A stretch of DNA of 33,948 nt. Origin: Gnetum montanum (taxonomy: Eukaryota > Streptophyta > Gnetopsida > Gnetales > Gnetaceae). The stretch is taken from positions 172,925-206,872 of the forward strand of contig MNCI01016414.1 of the NCBI GenBank assembly GCA_015680685.1, given 5' to 3'. This document shows positions 10,661 to 21,300 of the stretch, piece after piece. How positions within the stretch are numbered: the first letter of the stretch is position 1; the number at the start of each line of letters is the position of its first letter. A program made the position numbers and the translations under genes. A model generated the notes under the pieces. That model was not told where the DNA came from and did no database searches. It was given only the letters and a program-made list of their open reading frames with translations.

Positions 10661-13249
10661 CAGAGAATTTCCTAGGAAGGTGGCCAACTTTGATCCAATC
10701 GGTGATGGCATTTGTTAGCATGACCGTATGCATTGAGTGTGATGGTTGAGTTGAAGGAGGCTTCGAAGTTTTGATTTATACTAAGGCATCTAAGGAATTA
10801 GCTGCTTGTGATTGCAAGGGCTTGGTTGGTCTATTGGTTCTAAAGAAAGGTCTTTTCTTCATGTGGTTGTTGGAACTAATAGTAGGTTAAGAGTTAATAG
10901 CCCTTATGGCATTACATTGTTGTGGCTGGGTAGGGATTTCACCCTGCATAGTTGGAGCAGGTGGTAGTGGAGCTATTGGTGGAAGAGATACAATTGGATA
11001 AGAAGGATGATATGCTTGTGGAATATCACCCCTAGAAGAGGGTGTCCCATAATGCTCGTGGGCTTGGTAGTGAGGTTGAGGAGTGATGTGACCAGTAGAG
11101 TCACATGGGGAGATTGGCTGCTACATGTAATATCCATATGGGTCAGGTTGCTGGTAAGGATACTATTTCCTTGGTGGTGGCATTCCCCATGATTGTGGAT
11201 GCTGCCACTATTGATATTGCTCAATTGGTTGTGGTGGAGTTCCACTTGGATAATACGTTAAGGGTTGGTGGAACTATCTTGGTTACCTTGGGGGTAAGGT
11301 AACCTTCGAGGTGCTTGCCGTCTATTCAATCATGGGTTGAGTGCATACACCCTAGACTCTTGCAAATGTGAGATTACAGGGAAACATCCCTTAGGATGGT
11401 CATATTGACATATTTCACATCCACTATCATTATCTGTTTCTGACTCCACAACCTCTTCAATGATGGCAACTTTACCCTTACCCTTGCTACGTGCATGTTT
11501 ATTCTCTTTCTTTTTTCTTTTTTCACTACCTTGCTCTCTAGACTCCTCTACTATTTTAAGAATAGTTTGAAATCTATTGTCTAGGGAATCCCACATTTGG
11601 TCTACCTTTGCCGAAAATTTTGATGTCATCTTTTGGATAGGAAAATTTTTGCTATTCACCATCTCTTCGAGTGGTGACTCTTCTTCATCCTCACAAAATT
11701 TTACCCCCTCTTCCGAAGGGAAGGATCTCAGTTATACTCTTCTACACTTTCTCTCTTCTGTAGCTCATCTTCTTCCTAAGCAACTTGCTCTAATAGTCTT
11801 TGAATTTGATGGGACCTAAGCTTGGATAGTCTCCATTGGGAATAAGTCCCAAGGGTTCTTCTCGTTTCATGCCTAAACCCATCCATGAGATGGCGTAATT
11901 GATCCCTTTGCAAATAACCATGGCCAAGACAACAATGTAACAATGCATAGTATCGGCCCATGGTAGCATTCAAGGGTTCATGTCCTCCCTGTTTCCAGCC
12001 TGGATTTGCTTTCGCAAGTTAGATACTCGGGAGTACGTTTGGTAGTTATTATTAAATAGTTCCAACATAGTACTCCACCTACGAATGGATTCTAGTTCTA
12101 AAGACCGGTACCAGCTTTCTGCTTCTTTAACTAGTGTCAGCGGGAACAACTTAAGTTTTTTCCATTCGTTCTCTATGTTCTATAAGGCACACACATCATG
12201 GAATGCTTGTAAGTGATTCTGAGGATTAGCGTTGTATCCCCCTTCAAATTGTGGGATATTATTCATATCTAATCTTTTGATCCTACTATCTTTCTCATGC
12301 CTTATTGGAATTCTAATAGCCTCAGCTATGTCCAACATACTTCAAGTAGTGAGGAGGAGTTCATCATGATTGTCTCATCCATGGCATCTATGATGCTTAC
12401 GTTGTTCCCTACTCTTCCTTCTTCTATGTTGTGATTATCTAGAGTGCCCTCGTCCCCTTTCCTGGCTATTTCGTCTATGACTTCCACTTTGCCTACCTTT
12501 ATCCCCATGGTCTTTTTCTTTATGACCACATTTAGATATTAAGGAGAGGGTGAAGGAGATGATAAATGTGAAGAAGAAGGAGAAACATCACCATGACAGT
12601 GTCTGCTACCTTCTCTTCTGCGGTCTCGGCCCCGATTGCGATTGCGATTAGAATGTCCATCTTTATCATGAGTTTGTGTCTCTTTTTTGGACCCTTTGTG
12701 CCCATGGGTATCAGAACTTGGGTTATGAATAGTGGAATGAAGGTTCTAATACACAACCCCTTAGCCAAATTCAAGGGGAGGAACATCGTTGTGTGGGCGA
12801 TTGCCTGAGGTAGGTTCACCACCCTCATTCTTGCTTAAGACATGTGGAACATCTTGGGACCACTTACCCTTCAAAGACTTATGATGTCTCTCTTGTTGCA
12901 AGTCCCTTTGACATTGTGCCTCAGTGGGATGGTATTCTCTCGAGTCATGATCTTGCACTACGTATTCTGTGTGTAGGTGCAGCATGCCAATTCGTGTGAG
13001 AGTATGAAAAAGCATGCTCAGGATTGAACAATCGAGAGGTAACACTATGTTACCTTCTAAGTCTCGCCAACACAGTTGTTCATCTTGATGAAGAATAAAG
13101 GTGAAGTCTAGTATATACTCATTGGGATGAATATATATCATTCGAACTTCTTGAGAGACTGGCAGATCAACGTCATGTGTATTATGCTGTTGACTGTTTC
13201 CTTTTTCAAACCTAGGTGGTGAGGCACTTTCATACGAAGAAGGAGACAT
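10661..13249 (-). pseudogene. gag: gag pseudogene, right arm, full length
   Basis: The start MSPSSYESASPPRFE lies at 13249. The first 160 residues are open to 12761, then a frameshift precedes the His/Arg/Asp-rich region. The gag core lies about 12260-11800 (start FEGGYNADPQNHLQAFHDVC-like, with a WYRSLELESIRRWSTM-like segment). A Lys/Glu-rich linker and a zinc-knuckle-like CEICQYDHPKGC lie in the open stretch 11662-11330. A Pro/Gln/Tyr-rich tail (about 11320-10900) precedes the protease. Several stops and frameshifts make it non-functional. Only this arm keeps the second half of gag. Confidence 0.85.
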
Positions 13250-13366
13250 ACTTGTCTGTTCAGTGTGCAATGTATTCTTGTTTATTATTTTCTCAATCAA
13301 CCCTAAGGGTTCACTTTGACGATGTGAATGATTTCCTAAGTTCTAATTAGTGCACAAACAACTAAG

Positions 13367-13384
13367 TCTCTGGCAACGGTGCCA
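13367..13384 (-). other. Primer-binding site, right arm
   Basis: On the - strand TGGCACCGTTGCCAGAGA starts one base inside the LTR end at 13386. It is the tRNA-Asp type, less decayed at one CpG than the left-arm copy. Confidence 0.82.
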
Positions 13385-13385
13385 A

Positions 13386-14325
13386 TGATGAGCGACGAGG
13401 TACCCCTACGCTCAACCATATGAATACGAGCATTTCACACACGATCCAGTCAAATTCCAAGGACTAAGTGCCTATGCGCCTTTGTGGAACAAGGACCGGT
13501 TGGTTGATCGTTATCTTCCCAAGCTTACCTGTATGTCATGATTGTATGGTTAAGTAAGCTTGAGGCATACGATTTTTATAGCTTTTATGTTTTTATGTCC
13601 TGCACTAGTAGGGAAAGAGAGAGATAACTAAGTGACTAATTTAACTTAACTACTAATTAACTAGGCTTTAACTAATCCTAACACCAGTATCTGTTCTCAC
13701 TTGTCGTACACATCCTAAACTAGTGCAACACTACTGGGATTACCAAACACTAGTCGTTACTGGGTTACCAACTGTTACATGCATGCTCGAAGTGATCATA
13801 CTGAGTGTATTTTAACAATTTGCTTAATTGATCAAAATGAATTACTACACTAATAACAGAAATGTAAAGTGCATAAAATAAAATAAAATAAAATAAATGC
13901 ATAAGAAAATAAAATAAAAGAAATATGTAAGAAAACAAATCTCAAGTGCTGCAAGGATGAATCAAAGAGCTCATCTTTATTGCCATACACAAGGTGTGCT
14001 CAGGTACACAATGCTCGAATAAAGATCCATCCACACTTTGACCTCCTACTGCGGGCACTTGGAAAATACTCTAACCTTCAAACAGACTACAAGATTTTTG
14101 CTACTTGACTGCTAAAAGACTTCTCTTCCAATTGTGCACCTGGGCACTGTATTTATAGACTTGGGAGCAACTACTCTAATAATTAGAATAACTGCTCCAA
14201 CAATAACCACTCTAATTATTAGAGTAACTGCTCCAATAATAACCGCTCTAATAATAACCACTCTAATTATTAGAGTAACCACTCCAATAATAACCGCTCT
14301 AATAATTAGAGTAACCGCTTCATTA
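13386..14325 (-). repeat. LTR of the nested element, right arm (inverted)
   Basis: It is the reverse complement of the left-arm LTR over its full length, with a few point changes and a shorter U3 array. The - strand order is U3 repeats, TATA box (CTATAAATACAG), poly-A-type signal (GGCAATAAAGATG), TTTTATTTTATT run, and TCATCA end at 13386. The outer edge reads GCTTCATTA on the + strand, i.e. the expected CA changed to TA. Confidence 0.9.
14165..14325 (-). repeat. Palindromic U3 array, right arm
   Basis: It has the same TTACTCTAATWATTAGAG and GGTTATTATTGGAG units as 8101-8310, with fewer copies. Open frames read across it in either strand are repeats of TLIIR/VIIRV-like residues and are artefacts of the simple sequence. 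Confidence 0.85.
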
Positions 14326-14330
14326 GATAA
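14326..14330 (+). repeat. Target-site duplication GATAA, right copy
   Basis: It directly follows the edge of the right-arm LTR and equals the five bases before 8098. The interrupted R1 LTR resumes immediately after it. Confidence 0.78.
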
Positions 14331-14821
14331 TTAAGCAAGATAAGATAGATAGATTAAATACATAAGTATGACCACTACGAGCGTAGCATGTATTTGCTTG
14401 GTGCACCCAGTAGCATTATTGCTTGGTACACCTAGTAGCGTAGCGCTTGGTAACCCAGTAGTAGATATGTGGGTTCAAGACATGTGTGGAAAGCAAGAAT
14501 GGATGCTTATGTTAGGATTAGTTAGAGATCAGCTAGTTAGTTAATTTAGATTAGTCATTAAATTACTCTATCTCTTTCTCTCTTCAAGCACCCAAAAACA
14601 TAAAACATAAAATGATAAAAATGATATGCCTCGATTACTCTTAGCCACACCATTATGGTTTGCAAGTGTAATCAAGAAGACAATGAATGATCTTAGGGCA
14701 AGGTTCACTTCCTAGAAGACTAGTGTACCAGAAACTGTAAAATCCACAAAATTCGATGAGATCGCACGTGAACACTTTGTGATTTGTATAGTTGGGCATA
14801 GGGGTACCTTGCCACTTCTCA
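14331..14821 (+). repeat. 3' LTR of R1, right part
   Basis: It continues the LTR broken at 8097. It contains three direct repeats of about 24 bp built on GCTTGGTRCACCYAGTAG (14394-14462), the GTTAGGATTAGTTAGAGATC block and CTCTATCTCTTTCTCTC. The end is ATAGGGGTACCTTGCCACTTCTCA, corresponding to GGTACCTCACTGCTCATCA at 9066-9084. It is oriented +, opposite to the LTR immediately to its left. Confidence 0.85.
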
Positions 14822-15418
14822 CTAGTGGTTCATAAGATGTGGCCTAGGAATAAATTTTAAACCTAGACCAAGAAGCTTCTTTTTGTCCATAGAGAAGTTA
14901 TGAGAGGAGAGATTGTGGATGGTATAGTTGGAGATGTGATTCTCCACTTTTGGTAGCTTTGTTCTCTCTAATAGCATGATGACAAAGAAATGAGGATTGA
15001 TGGTAGGGATCCATGTATTTAGGCAAACTTGATAGGTTGTTGATTTGGGTGATAGTATGGATTTCTAGAATGGTGGCATAAACTTTTAGAACAATGGTGT
15101 GGATTTCTAGAATTTTCTGCAAGTGTGGATGTAGATGATGTAGGTTTGTTATTCTTTGGATGTTGTTAAGTACTCTATGAAATTTTCATTTAGCATTCAA
15201 AAATTTCCAATTGAGAGCACAAGTTTCAAATGGAGGATGGGAACGAGTAGATGGTGTTGTCTACAGTGGTGGTAGTATGGGCTTGTTAAATATCCTTAAT
15301 GCAACATCTACTTCAAAGGAAAGGGAATGTTTGATTAATCATCATTAAGGCATTTTATAGATGGTTGAGAAGTTAAACCTCCATTGACTTTTGTAGGCCA
15401 TACGCTCTTGGCCACCTT

Positions 15419-15440
15419 ATATATATATAATATATATAAT
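15419..15440. repeat. TA microsatellite
   Basis: ATATATATATAATATATATAAT, a simple dinucleotide run with one interruption. Confidence 0.8.
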
Positions 15441-15587
15441 CTAATTCAACACTATCACTATCCTTGAATAAAGCCTATCTTTTTTTCTATTTCTCTTAAT
15501 TTTTTTTATTCTTCTTGTCTACCTGTCTCACTCTTCTCTACGGTTGCTTTTGTTGTATTTTTATAGAATTTTTGTTTATTTTATGTT

Positions 15588-15977
15588 AGTAGTAGCTGCT
15601 GAATGTAACAATTTGTTGTAGATGTTTTCATTTGTTCTTACTTGCTTCTTTCTGCAATTGTTTTAGTAGTTAGTCTTCTTTGTTGAAGATTTGCAAAGTT
15701 GTTTCGAAAGAGAGAATAAATGTAGAATGTACAATTTTAGAAGAAAGTTGAGTAGAGATAGGTTGGTAGAATGGTTTTCGTATGGTAGTTGTTGGATATA
15801 GTAGTTTGTTGTAGATGTTTTCATTTGTTCTTGCTAGCTTCTTTCTATAGTTGTTTTAGTGGTTAGTCTTCTTTGTTGGAGATCTGCAAAGTTGTTGTGT
15901 AGGAAGAGAAAATTGGTGTCAAATGTACAATTTTAGAAGAATGTTGAGTAGACATAGGTCATTAGAACAGTTTTAAT
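15588..15977 (+). repeat. Tandem duplication, period about 193-196 bp
   Basis: Copy 1 (about 15588-15779) and copy 2 (about 15780-15977) share TTGTTGTAGATGTTTTCATT, TTAGTCTTCTTTGTTG, GCAAAGTTGTT and ACAATTTTAGAAGAA in the same order. The copies are diverged by substitutions and small indels. No coding capacity is apparent. Confidence 0.85.
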
Positions 15978-15984
15978 TTTATTT

Positions 15985-16180
15985 GTGGCAATTTGTTTAG
16001 GGGCATGGGTATTATGTTTGTGTTATTATAAGGGGTATTTACTGTAATATTAGTTTATTTTTTCATATGTTAATTGTTCAATTTAGCAATTTGTTTAAGG
16101 GTTGGTATTATGTTATTATTATTATAAAGGTATATGTAGTGTTTGTTTGTTTTTGTTTTTATTTTTTCTTTAAAATTATA
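15985..16180 (+). repeat. Tandem duplication, period about 98 bp
   Basis: GCAATTTGTTTAGGGGCATGG (15988) recurs as GCAATTTGTTTAAGGGTTGG (16086). Both are followed by GGTATTATGTT, a TTATTATAA stretch and a TTTGTTT/TTTATTT run. Non-coding. Confidence 0.75.
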
Positions 16181-16520
16181 GATAGGTTTGTAGAGTAGTT
16201 ATTTTTGAGCATAAAGTCAAGGGGGTCTATATCATGTAGGAGATGTCTCTAGGCTAGCAACACCTTTAAGAGCAAACATGTGCAAGCAAACAATAATGAA
16301 GTAAAGAAAGCTTTCACTCTTAAACATTTAGGTAAAGAGTATCTAGAAATCACAAAGTAAATTTTGTGCTTTAATTAAAAATTTTTATTTGAGTTTTTTA
16401 ATAAACTAATGGAGGGGTAAATTTTGTTAGGAATTATAACTAGAACAATGTTGTTTGTTTATATATTTAAAGAAGAATGTAAATGGTAATTTTGGCCGAG
16501 AGGCCAATACGTCTGGTGAT

Positions 16521-16536
16521 GGGGGGGAGGGGGGAG
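16521..16536 (+). other. G-run
   Basis: Seven Gs and six Gs are separated by one A. It is a polypurine run that might form an unusual DNA structure; a role is not shown. Confidence 0.6.
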
Positions 16537-16859
16537 TGTATTTTGTCGCCCTCCATGTCACACGCCACATAACATCTCACGAAACAAGATGGAAAGTGCA
16601 CGCCATGGAGAAAAACTTGATGTAAAATCCATGCCATGGAAAAAAAACACTATGAATCAAATTAATAAAATTTTTCACCAGAATTATTATTGAATAACAC
16701 ACAATCATTCTGATTTTGATTTTCAATATAAATATCAATTCTCAATGAATCAATTTAAAATTTTATTAATTTGTAAAATATATAAGATTCTCTTAGCCAA
16801 ATAATAGATATATATATTATAAATATATAGCTAAACTAGTTTATAGTTTGTTTTACTTA

Positions 16860-18086
16860 TTTATTTTTACCCGGAACCAGTGACGTCCGTTTGATCGAAA
16901 AAGCAAAAGGTTGTATTTCTAAATTTCCAATCCTAGTTCAAATCAATTCAAACCCTGCTAACTTTGATCAGTGTACCAGCAGGTTTCCGCAAGGATCATT
17001 TTTCCGCGTAACCTGTTGCTACTACTTTTTACCAGAAGCAGATTGTGAATCTTATCCAACTTTGCCGAGAGAATCTAATCTGCGTACGAAAAGGAGTGCA
17101 GATGACGGGGACATGCCAGAGGGCGCTGGGAAAAGAATGATTTCCCTTGTTATGTTTCATGGTTGCGCCAAAGGTTGCATTGATCTTCTATACCCCACCA
17201 GAGGCTTCCATCCAAAATGAGTCTGCCGCACTCGCTGGTTATCCCCCTGCAAGTATCATTGGAATATCCAGATTAGCCTCAAATAATTGAACCGGAATCA
17301 TCCTAAAACATTGATTTTGCAAAACTGCAGACCCATACAAAAAGATAAGGAGCAGGTTAGGCACAAAGTACTGAATCACCACGTGGCATTCCTGTACAAT
17401 GAAAAACACAGAGCAAGCTAGCAACTACAAATGCGACTGGATCAGCTGCACCACCTACCAGTCAGATTTGATCACCGTCAAGGGCAAAATCCAACCAAGA
17501 AACGTTCCCCACCCATCCTCGATTTATGTTTCAATCTGTTTATACCCCTGTTGTATTTTAAGGTCTAAATTCGTTTGGTTTGTCTGCGGCTGTTTTTGTG
17601 AATCCAGTATTCATGGCCCAGTTTTTGCCAAATTGGTTTTAGGCGTTGTGGGTTATTAAATCACCCCGGATTTATGACCGTTCGACGACTTCATACTTGA
17701 ATTACTTTTTAAATTGTTCATGATCCGTGTTATTTTTGGCAAATTAATTTGATTCTTTCGCTATTGATTGATGCGCTAAACTAATTTGGTGCCTCTGTGA
17801 GCATCCAGGAAGATTTTAAATTTTAAATTTTTGTTGATTTATCGAGAATCAATGGTTGATGCGTCCTGATTCACAGGGGCGAGGGTGAGGTGATACATGA
17901 CTGATTTAATGCTCGACTGAATTGATTGGTATGCGTGGGACTCCTTGTGCTAATTAATTAATTTGAGTAGTTTGCGGGTATTCTGGGATAACTGCTCCTC
18001 GACTGCTGTTGCGTGACTTCGTTGGTTTCTGCAACTTTATTAGTTGCACATGATCCGTGGTCTGCATTTGTAGAAAAGAGGCCATT
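16860..18086 (+). promoter_or_regulatory. Upstream region of the ALMT gene, with G-box at 17379-17386
   Basis: This stretch is less AT-rich than its left neighbour and ends at the ALMT start codon. A perfect palindromic G-box/ABRE-like CCACGTGG lies at 17379-17386, about 700 bp upstream of the ATG, and a TGACGTCC (ACGT core) near 16881. Such sites bind bZIP or bHLH factors in plants. No TATA box or transcription start could be fixed. Open frames at 16891-17220 and 17399-17659 have no recognisable domain and the first lacks an ATG start. The 5' UTR probably lies in the last few hundred bases. Confidence 0.4.
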
Positions 18087-18369
18087 ATGAGTTTCTTGAA
18101 AATTCCTCGTAGAGAACACGACGAGAGCAGAATCAACCTTCTGCCTAAGGAAGAGAAAAAAAGGCTGTGGGAGAGATGCAAGGCTGGATTTGGACAAATG
18201 CTGGAATTCGCCAAGGGCGATCCCAGGAAGGTCATTTTCTCTTTCAAGGTGGGGCTGGCTTTGACCCTGGTGTCCGTGCTCATGTTCCTGGAAGAACCGT
18301 ACCAACATATCAGCAGATATTCGGTCTGGGCTATTCTAACTGTCGTCGTCGTCTTTGAGTACACCGTAG
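18087..18369 (+). CDS. ALMT: ALMT exon 1
   Basis: It encodes residues 1-94 plus the first base of codon 95: a charged cytosolic N-terminus ([17 protein letters not shown]), the DPRK segment, TM1 and TM2 ([18 protein letters not shown]). The donor is G|GTTAGT. The split Gly codon is completed by exon 2, giving [13 protein letters not shown] as in other ALMTs. Confidence 0.94.
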
Positions 18370-21300
18370 GTTAGTTGGGTTTCAATTTGCAGTTATGTAT
18401 CAATTTTTTTAAGCAAACCATCATACTGGTTTTGGGTTGAGTGATTCTGGTTTTTGGTTGGCTTGCAGTTTGCAGTTATCTCAATTTTTGATACAATTGA
18501 TCATTGTGATGCTGGATTGAATGTTTTCTTTGCATGAGTTTTCTGCCTCCACGTTCATAGGTAGTTTAAGAGAGAAATTCCGGTTTTTCAATTTGATTTA
18601 GAGTTGGATGAAATAGAAATCGACACATGCTTAGATTCATAGAACTAGCGATGAAGAGCATTTGAAGAAAATGTTAAAATTTGAATAAAACTTAAACGAA
18701 ATGATAACGTAGTGCAACAAAGGCCAAGGTTAGAAACAGATCTAGAGGAAGAAGCGGTAATAGAAGTCCTATTAATTTAACCCAAAGGAAAAAGTGGTAG
18801 TTAAGGTATTCAGACAATAATCTTACGACCAAAACCCGAATTTAGCACACAACCTTGCAGCAGTTATATTTTCCAAAACTGTTGTAATTGAATTGAACCT
18901 GGATCTAGAGCAAATAAAATTTCCATTCAAAATATAAGTTTTCTATTTTAATCAAACATGCCAGACCTGGGCATAAGCCTACACCTCCCCAAGGTATACA
19001 GAAATGCAAATGGGTAGAAGAGCTATAGGAAAGAAGTTCATGTAGAAATATGTTCTGGATTGAATCAGTCTTGCAAAGGCACAGTGAAATGATGAAATGA
19101 GAAATTGTTTCAAAACTTGCACAATAAGTGGATCAAAGATGATTGGAATTAAGCAGTATGATACATTTTTGCGAACCTGGAAATCTGAGGATTTGTTGGT
19201 CTTCCAGACAGACTCAGACCAGGTGAATACTTATGTGTCTTCAGATGTGTTGGGTAGGAGAACAATCCAATCACATGTATTTGTGCAACCAAACTTAAAC
19301 TCATTTAGAACTCAAAGGGCCATATGGAGCGTGGGCAAGTTGTTCAAGAGTGGTATGACGTATTCTGTTCTGACTTACCAAGCAAATTCATATTTGTGGA
19401 AATAAAGAAAATGAAAATCTGTTTAAGAAACTCTAAAATTGGAATCAAATGCAGAGAAAGTTGTGTCCTGGTTGTAATTTTTCCCATGGAATGTAGTAAC
19501 AAAAAACTATTTTGAAAATGTGTGAAGTAAAAATGAAGGTGAGCAAGATCTCGGATGTGGCAAGGTGTATCTCAATCTTACGTTACCTGCAAATTCATAT
19601 CCAAATAATCAACAGAGGTATATGAAATAAGGTGTGACTGTTAAGAAGAGACATGATAAATTGAAGAGGGATAAACTGTTTAAGCCCTATATCTAAAGCT
19701 GTTTTGATAAATGGTATCATGATTTGATTTAACAAACCTAGTGTTGAAGTTAACAAGTAGGATAGCAACTAATGAGATGCTAGGAAAAAATTGCAGATAG
19801 ATAAACTTGTCTCTCTTAAGAGGTGAATGGTGAAAGGGAACTTATGTTGCCAACAAGGTTAGGATGAGAATGATGATAATAGTAACTAAGGAAAATGAGA
19901 TAAAAGTGAAAACAAATTTATACTGGTTTATGTTGGGAAAAGTTTACAGAAATTTCAACTAAATGACTCATGGCCTCTATAATAATTAGATGTGAAAATC
20001 CAGGTTACATCAAATAGCTCAAGCTTGAACTTCATTAGAGAGGATCCATTCTGCAGATGGAATGTAGAATTTGAACTAAAGGGAAAATGATAGCAGTTTA
20101 GTCAAGAAGTTTCTATCTTGAAATATTCTTATGCAAACTTCCTTTTAGCTCTAATTACAGAAAAATGCAAAGATTTAATATCAAATTTATCATGCCTTGG
20201 TTAATGGTTGAAATCTCTCTGCACATGTGGTTTATGATTATGTTATTTGGTTCAATTTAGGTTGAGGTGTCTCTAAGTCACTTCTAAAAAAAATCTACCT
20301 TTAAAGTACAACTTACACTTCTGTTGTCTGGGACAAAGCATAATCCATTTGAGATTTTATAAGGTCCACAGGGAAGAACAAATGCATGGTCTTCTTGTTC
20401 TTGAGAAATTCTCAATGAAACAGCTGTTCTTATAGCCCTTATATCTTTAAAGAGGATCTTGAATTACAACTTTCAACTGTATCAGAAGTACGACTCTGAT
20501 ACCTTCTTGCCTAGTAATTTATGTTTTCTTTTGACTATATACCAGTCGTCCATGATTGCATATTATAACATCAGATTGTTAGCTCTTGATTATATCAGAA
20601 GAACGATGGCTTGATTAACTCTTGACATTTTATTTATACCCCATGCTGCAGGGGCACATAATCTGTCCCTCCAATTCGGTGTATGTAAACTTTATAATTT
20701 TTAAAGAGGATCTTTAGTTACAACTTTTACGGATTCAATGACATGATAATTAGCATATAACAATTTTTTTGAGAACTGGTTGGGATATATTAATAAAATC
20801 GCAAAGTATGTACAAGCCAAACCATAGGAGCATACAACAAGCTTTAAGCATGGTTAGTCCCTACTATCCTCAAAACCCAGGCCCGACCAACCCAGAAACC
20901 CAAAATTATCCACATGTTGAAAGTTTGGCAGATCCCCTCAACTTAAAACCCCTATTTCCAGCAACAAAAAAGTGGTTCAATCAATATCAAGAAACGGGAG
21001 CCCAACAAACCCTCAAACCCCAAACCCTCCAATCTCCTAGAGCCTTTTTGGGACATTGGTGCAATCATAGTCTCTGCACTCTTGGCAGTGTATGGCCTGA
21101 AGAATCTCCCAATGTCTTTCAGTGTCTAGAAAGGCCATGGCCTCTTGAAAGTTTTTAAACTTTGTCTCCTTTCTAGTCCACTTAGCCTCATCCCCCTTCC
21201 CATCTAGGTGTGGCTTTGCTGCATTGTGTTGGATGTGTTGACATAGTGTGAGCGAAGTTGTATTACAATTAATGTCTAGCACAACATATGGGCATCTCTT

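Larger units (their letters stand above)
8098..14325. mobile_element. Nested Ty3/gypsy insertion with inverted LTRs
   Basis: The left half (8098-10324) is LTR, PBS and the first part of gag on the + strand. The right half (14325 down to 10325) is LTR, PBS, gag and part of protease on the - strand. They meet at 10324/10325, so 8098-10324 and 12147-14325 are inverted arms of about 2.2 kb around a 1.8-kb spacer. The arms look over 90 percent identical by eye. Both outer ends are U3 starts (TGATGAAGC and its complement, CA changed to TA on the right). GATAA duplications flank the unit. A standard element would have directly repeated LTRs; see findings. Confidence 0.85.
264..14821 (+). mobile_element. 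Decayed Ty3/gypsy LTR retrotransposon (copy R1), interrupted by a nested insertion
   Basis: In + orientation the order is pol (264-2789), T-rich non-coding DNA, an additional ORF (about 4592-7480), a polypurine tract (7691-7697) and a 3' LTR. The LTR starts at 7698 and is interrupted at 8097 by another element, resuming at 14331-14821. PBS, gag and protease are absent from the left side. The integrase and RNase H sequences and an extra ORF placed after pol suggest the Tat/Athila branch of plant Ty3/gypsy elements; the branch assignment is inferred from motif style. All coding parts carry stops, so the copy is dead. Confidence 0.85.
14822..16859. other. AT-rich intergenic DNA, no gene recognised
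   Basis: No protein domain or RNA gene is evident. The content is T-rich, with a TA microsatellite and two local tandem duplications listed separately. Near 16490 there is a short hairpin (TGGCCGAGAGGCCA), then a G-run. Around 16590-16650 an imperfect repeat of CGCCATGGA/TGCCATGGA occurs. Longer open frames here (for example 15122-14898, -) contain internal repeats (KILEIHTI, TILEIHTI) and look fortuitous. Confidence 0.6.

Noticed and set aside
14927-14942. 16-base match GTTGGAGATGTGATTC to the junction at 10321-10336
   Set aside because: A single short match with no extended similarity on either side; it can arise by chance in 34 kb.
16891-17220. 109-codon open frame upstream of ALMT
   Set aside because: It starts with TTG, shows no domain, and lies in the probable promoter region.
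18057-18086. Earlier start of the ALMT protein at 18057
   Set aside because: The codon is GTG; the first in-frame ATG is at 18087, which gives a sensible N-terminus.
17954-18364. 136-codon open frame on the - strand over ALMT exon 1
   Set aside because: It is an antisense shadow of a well-supported exon and has no recognisable domain.
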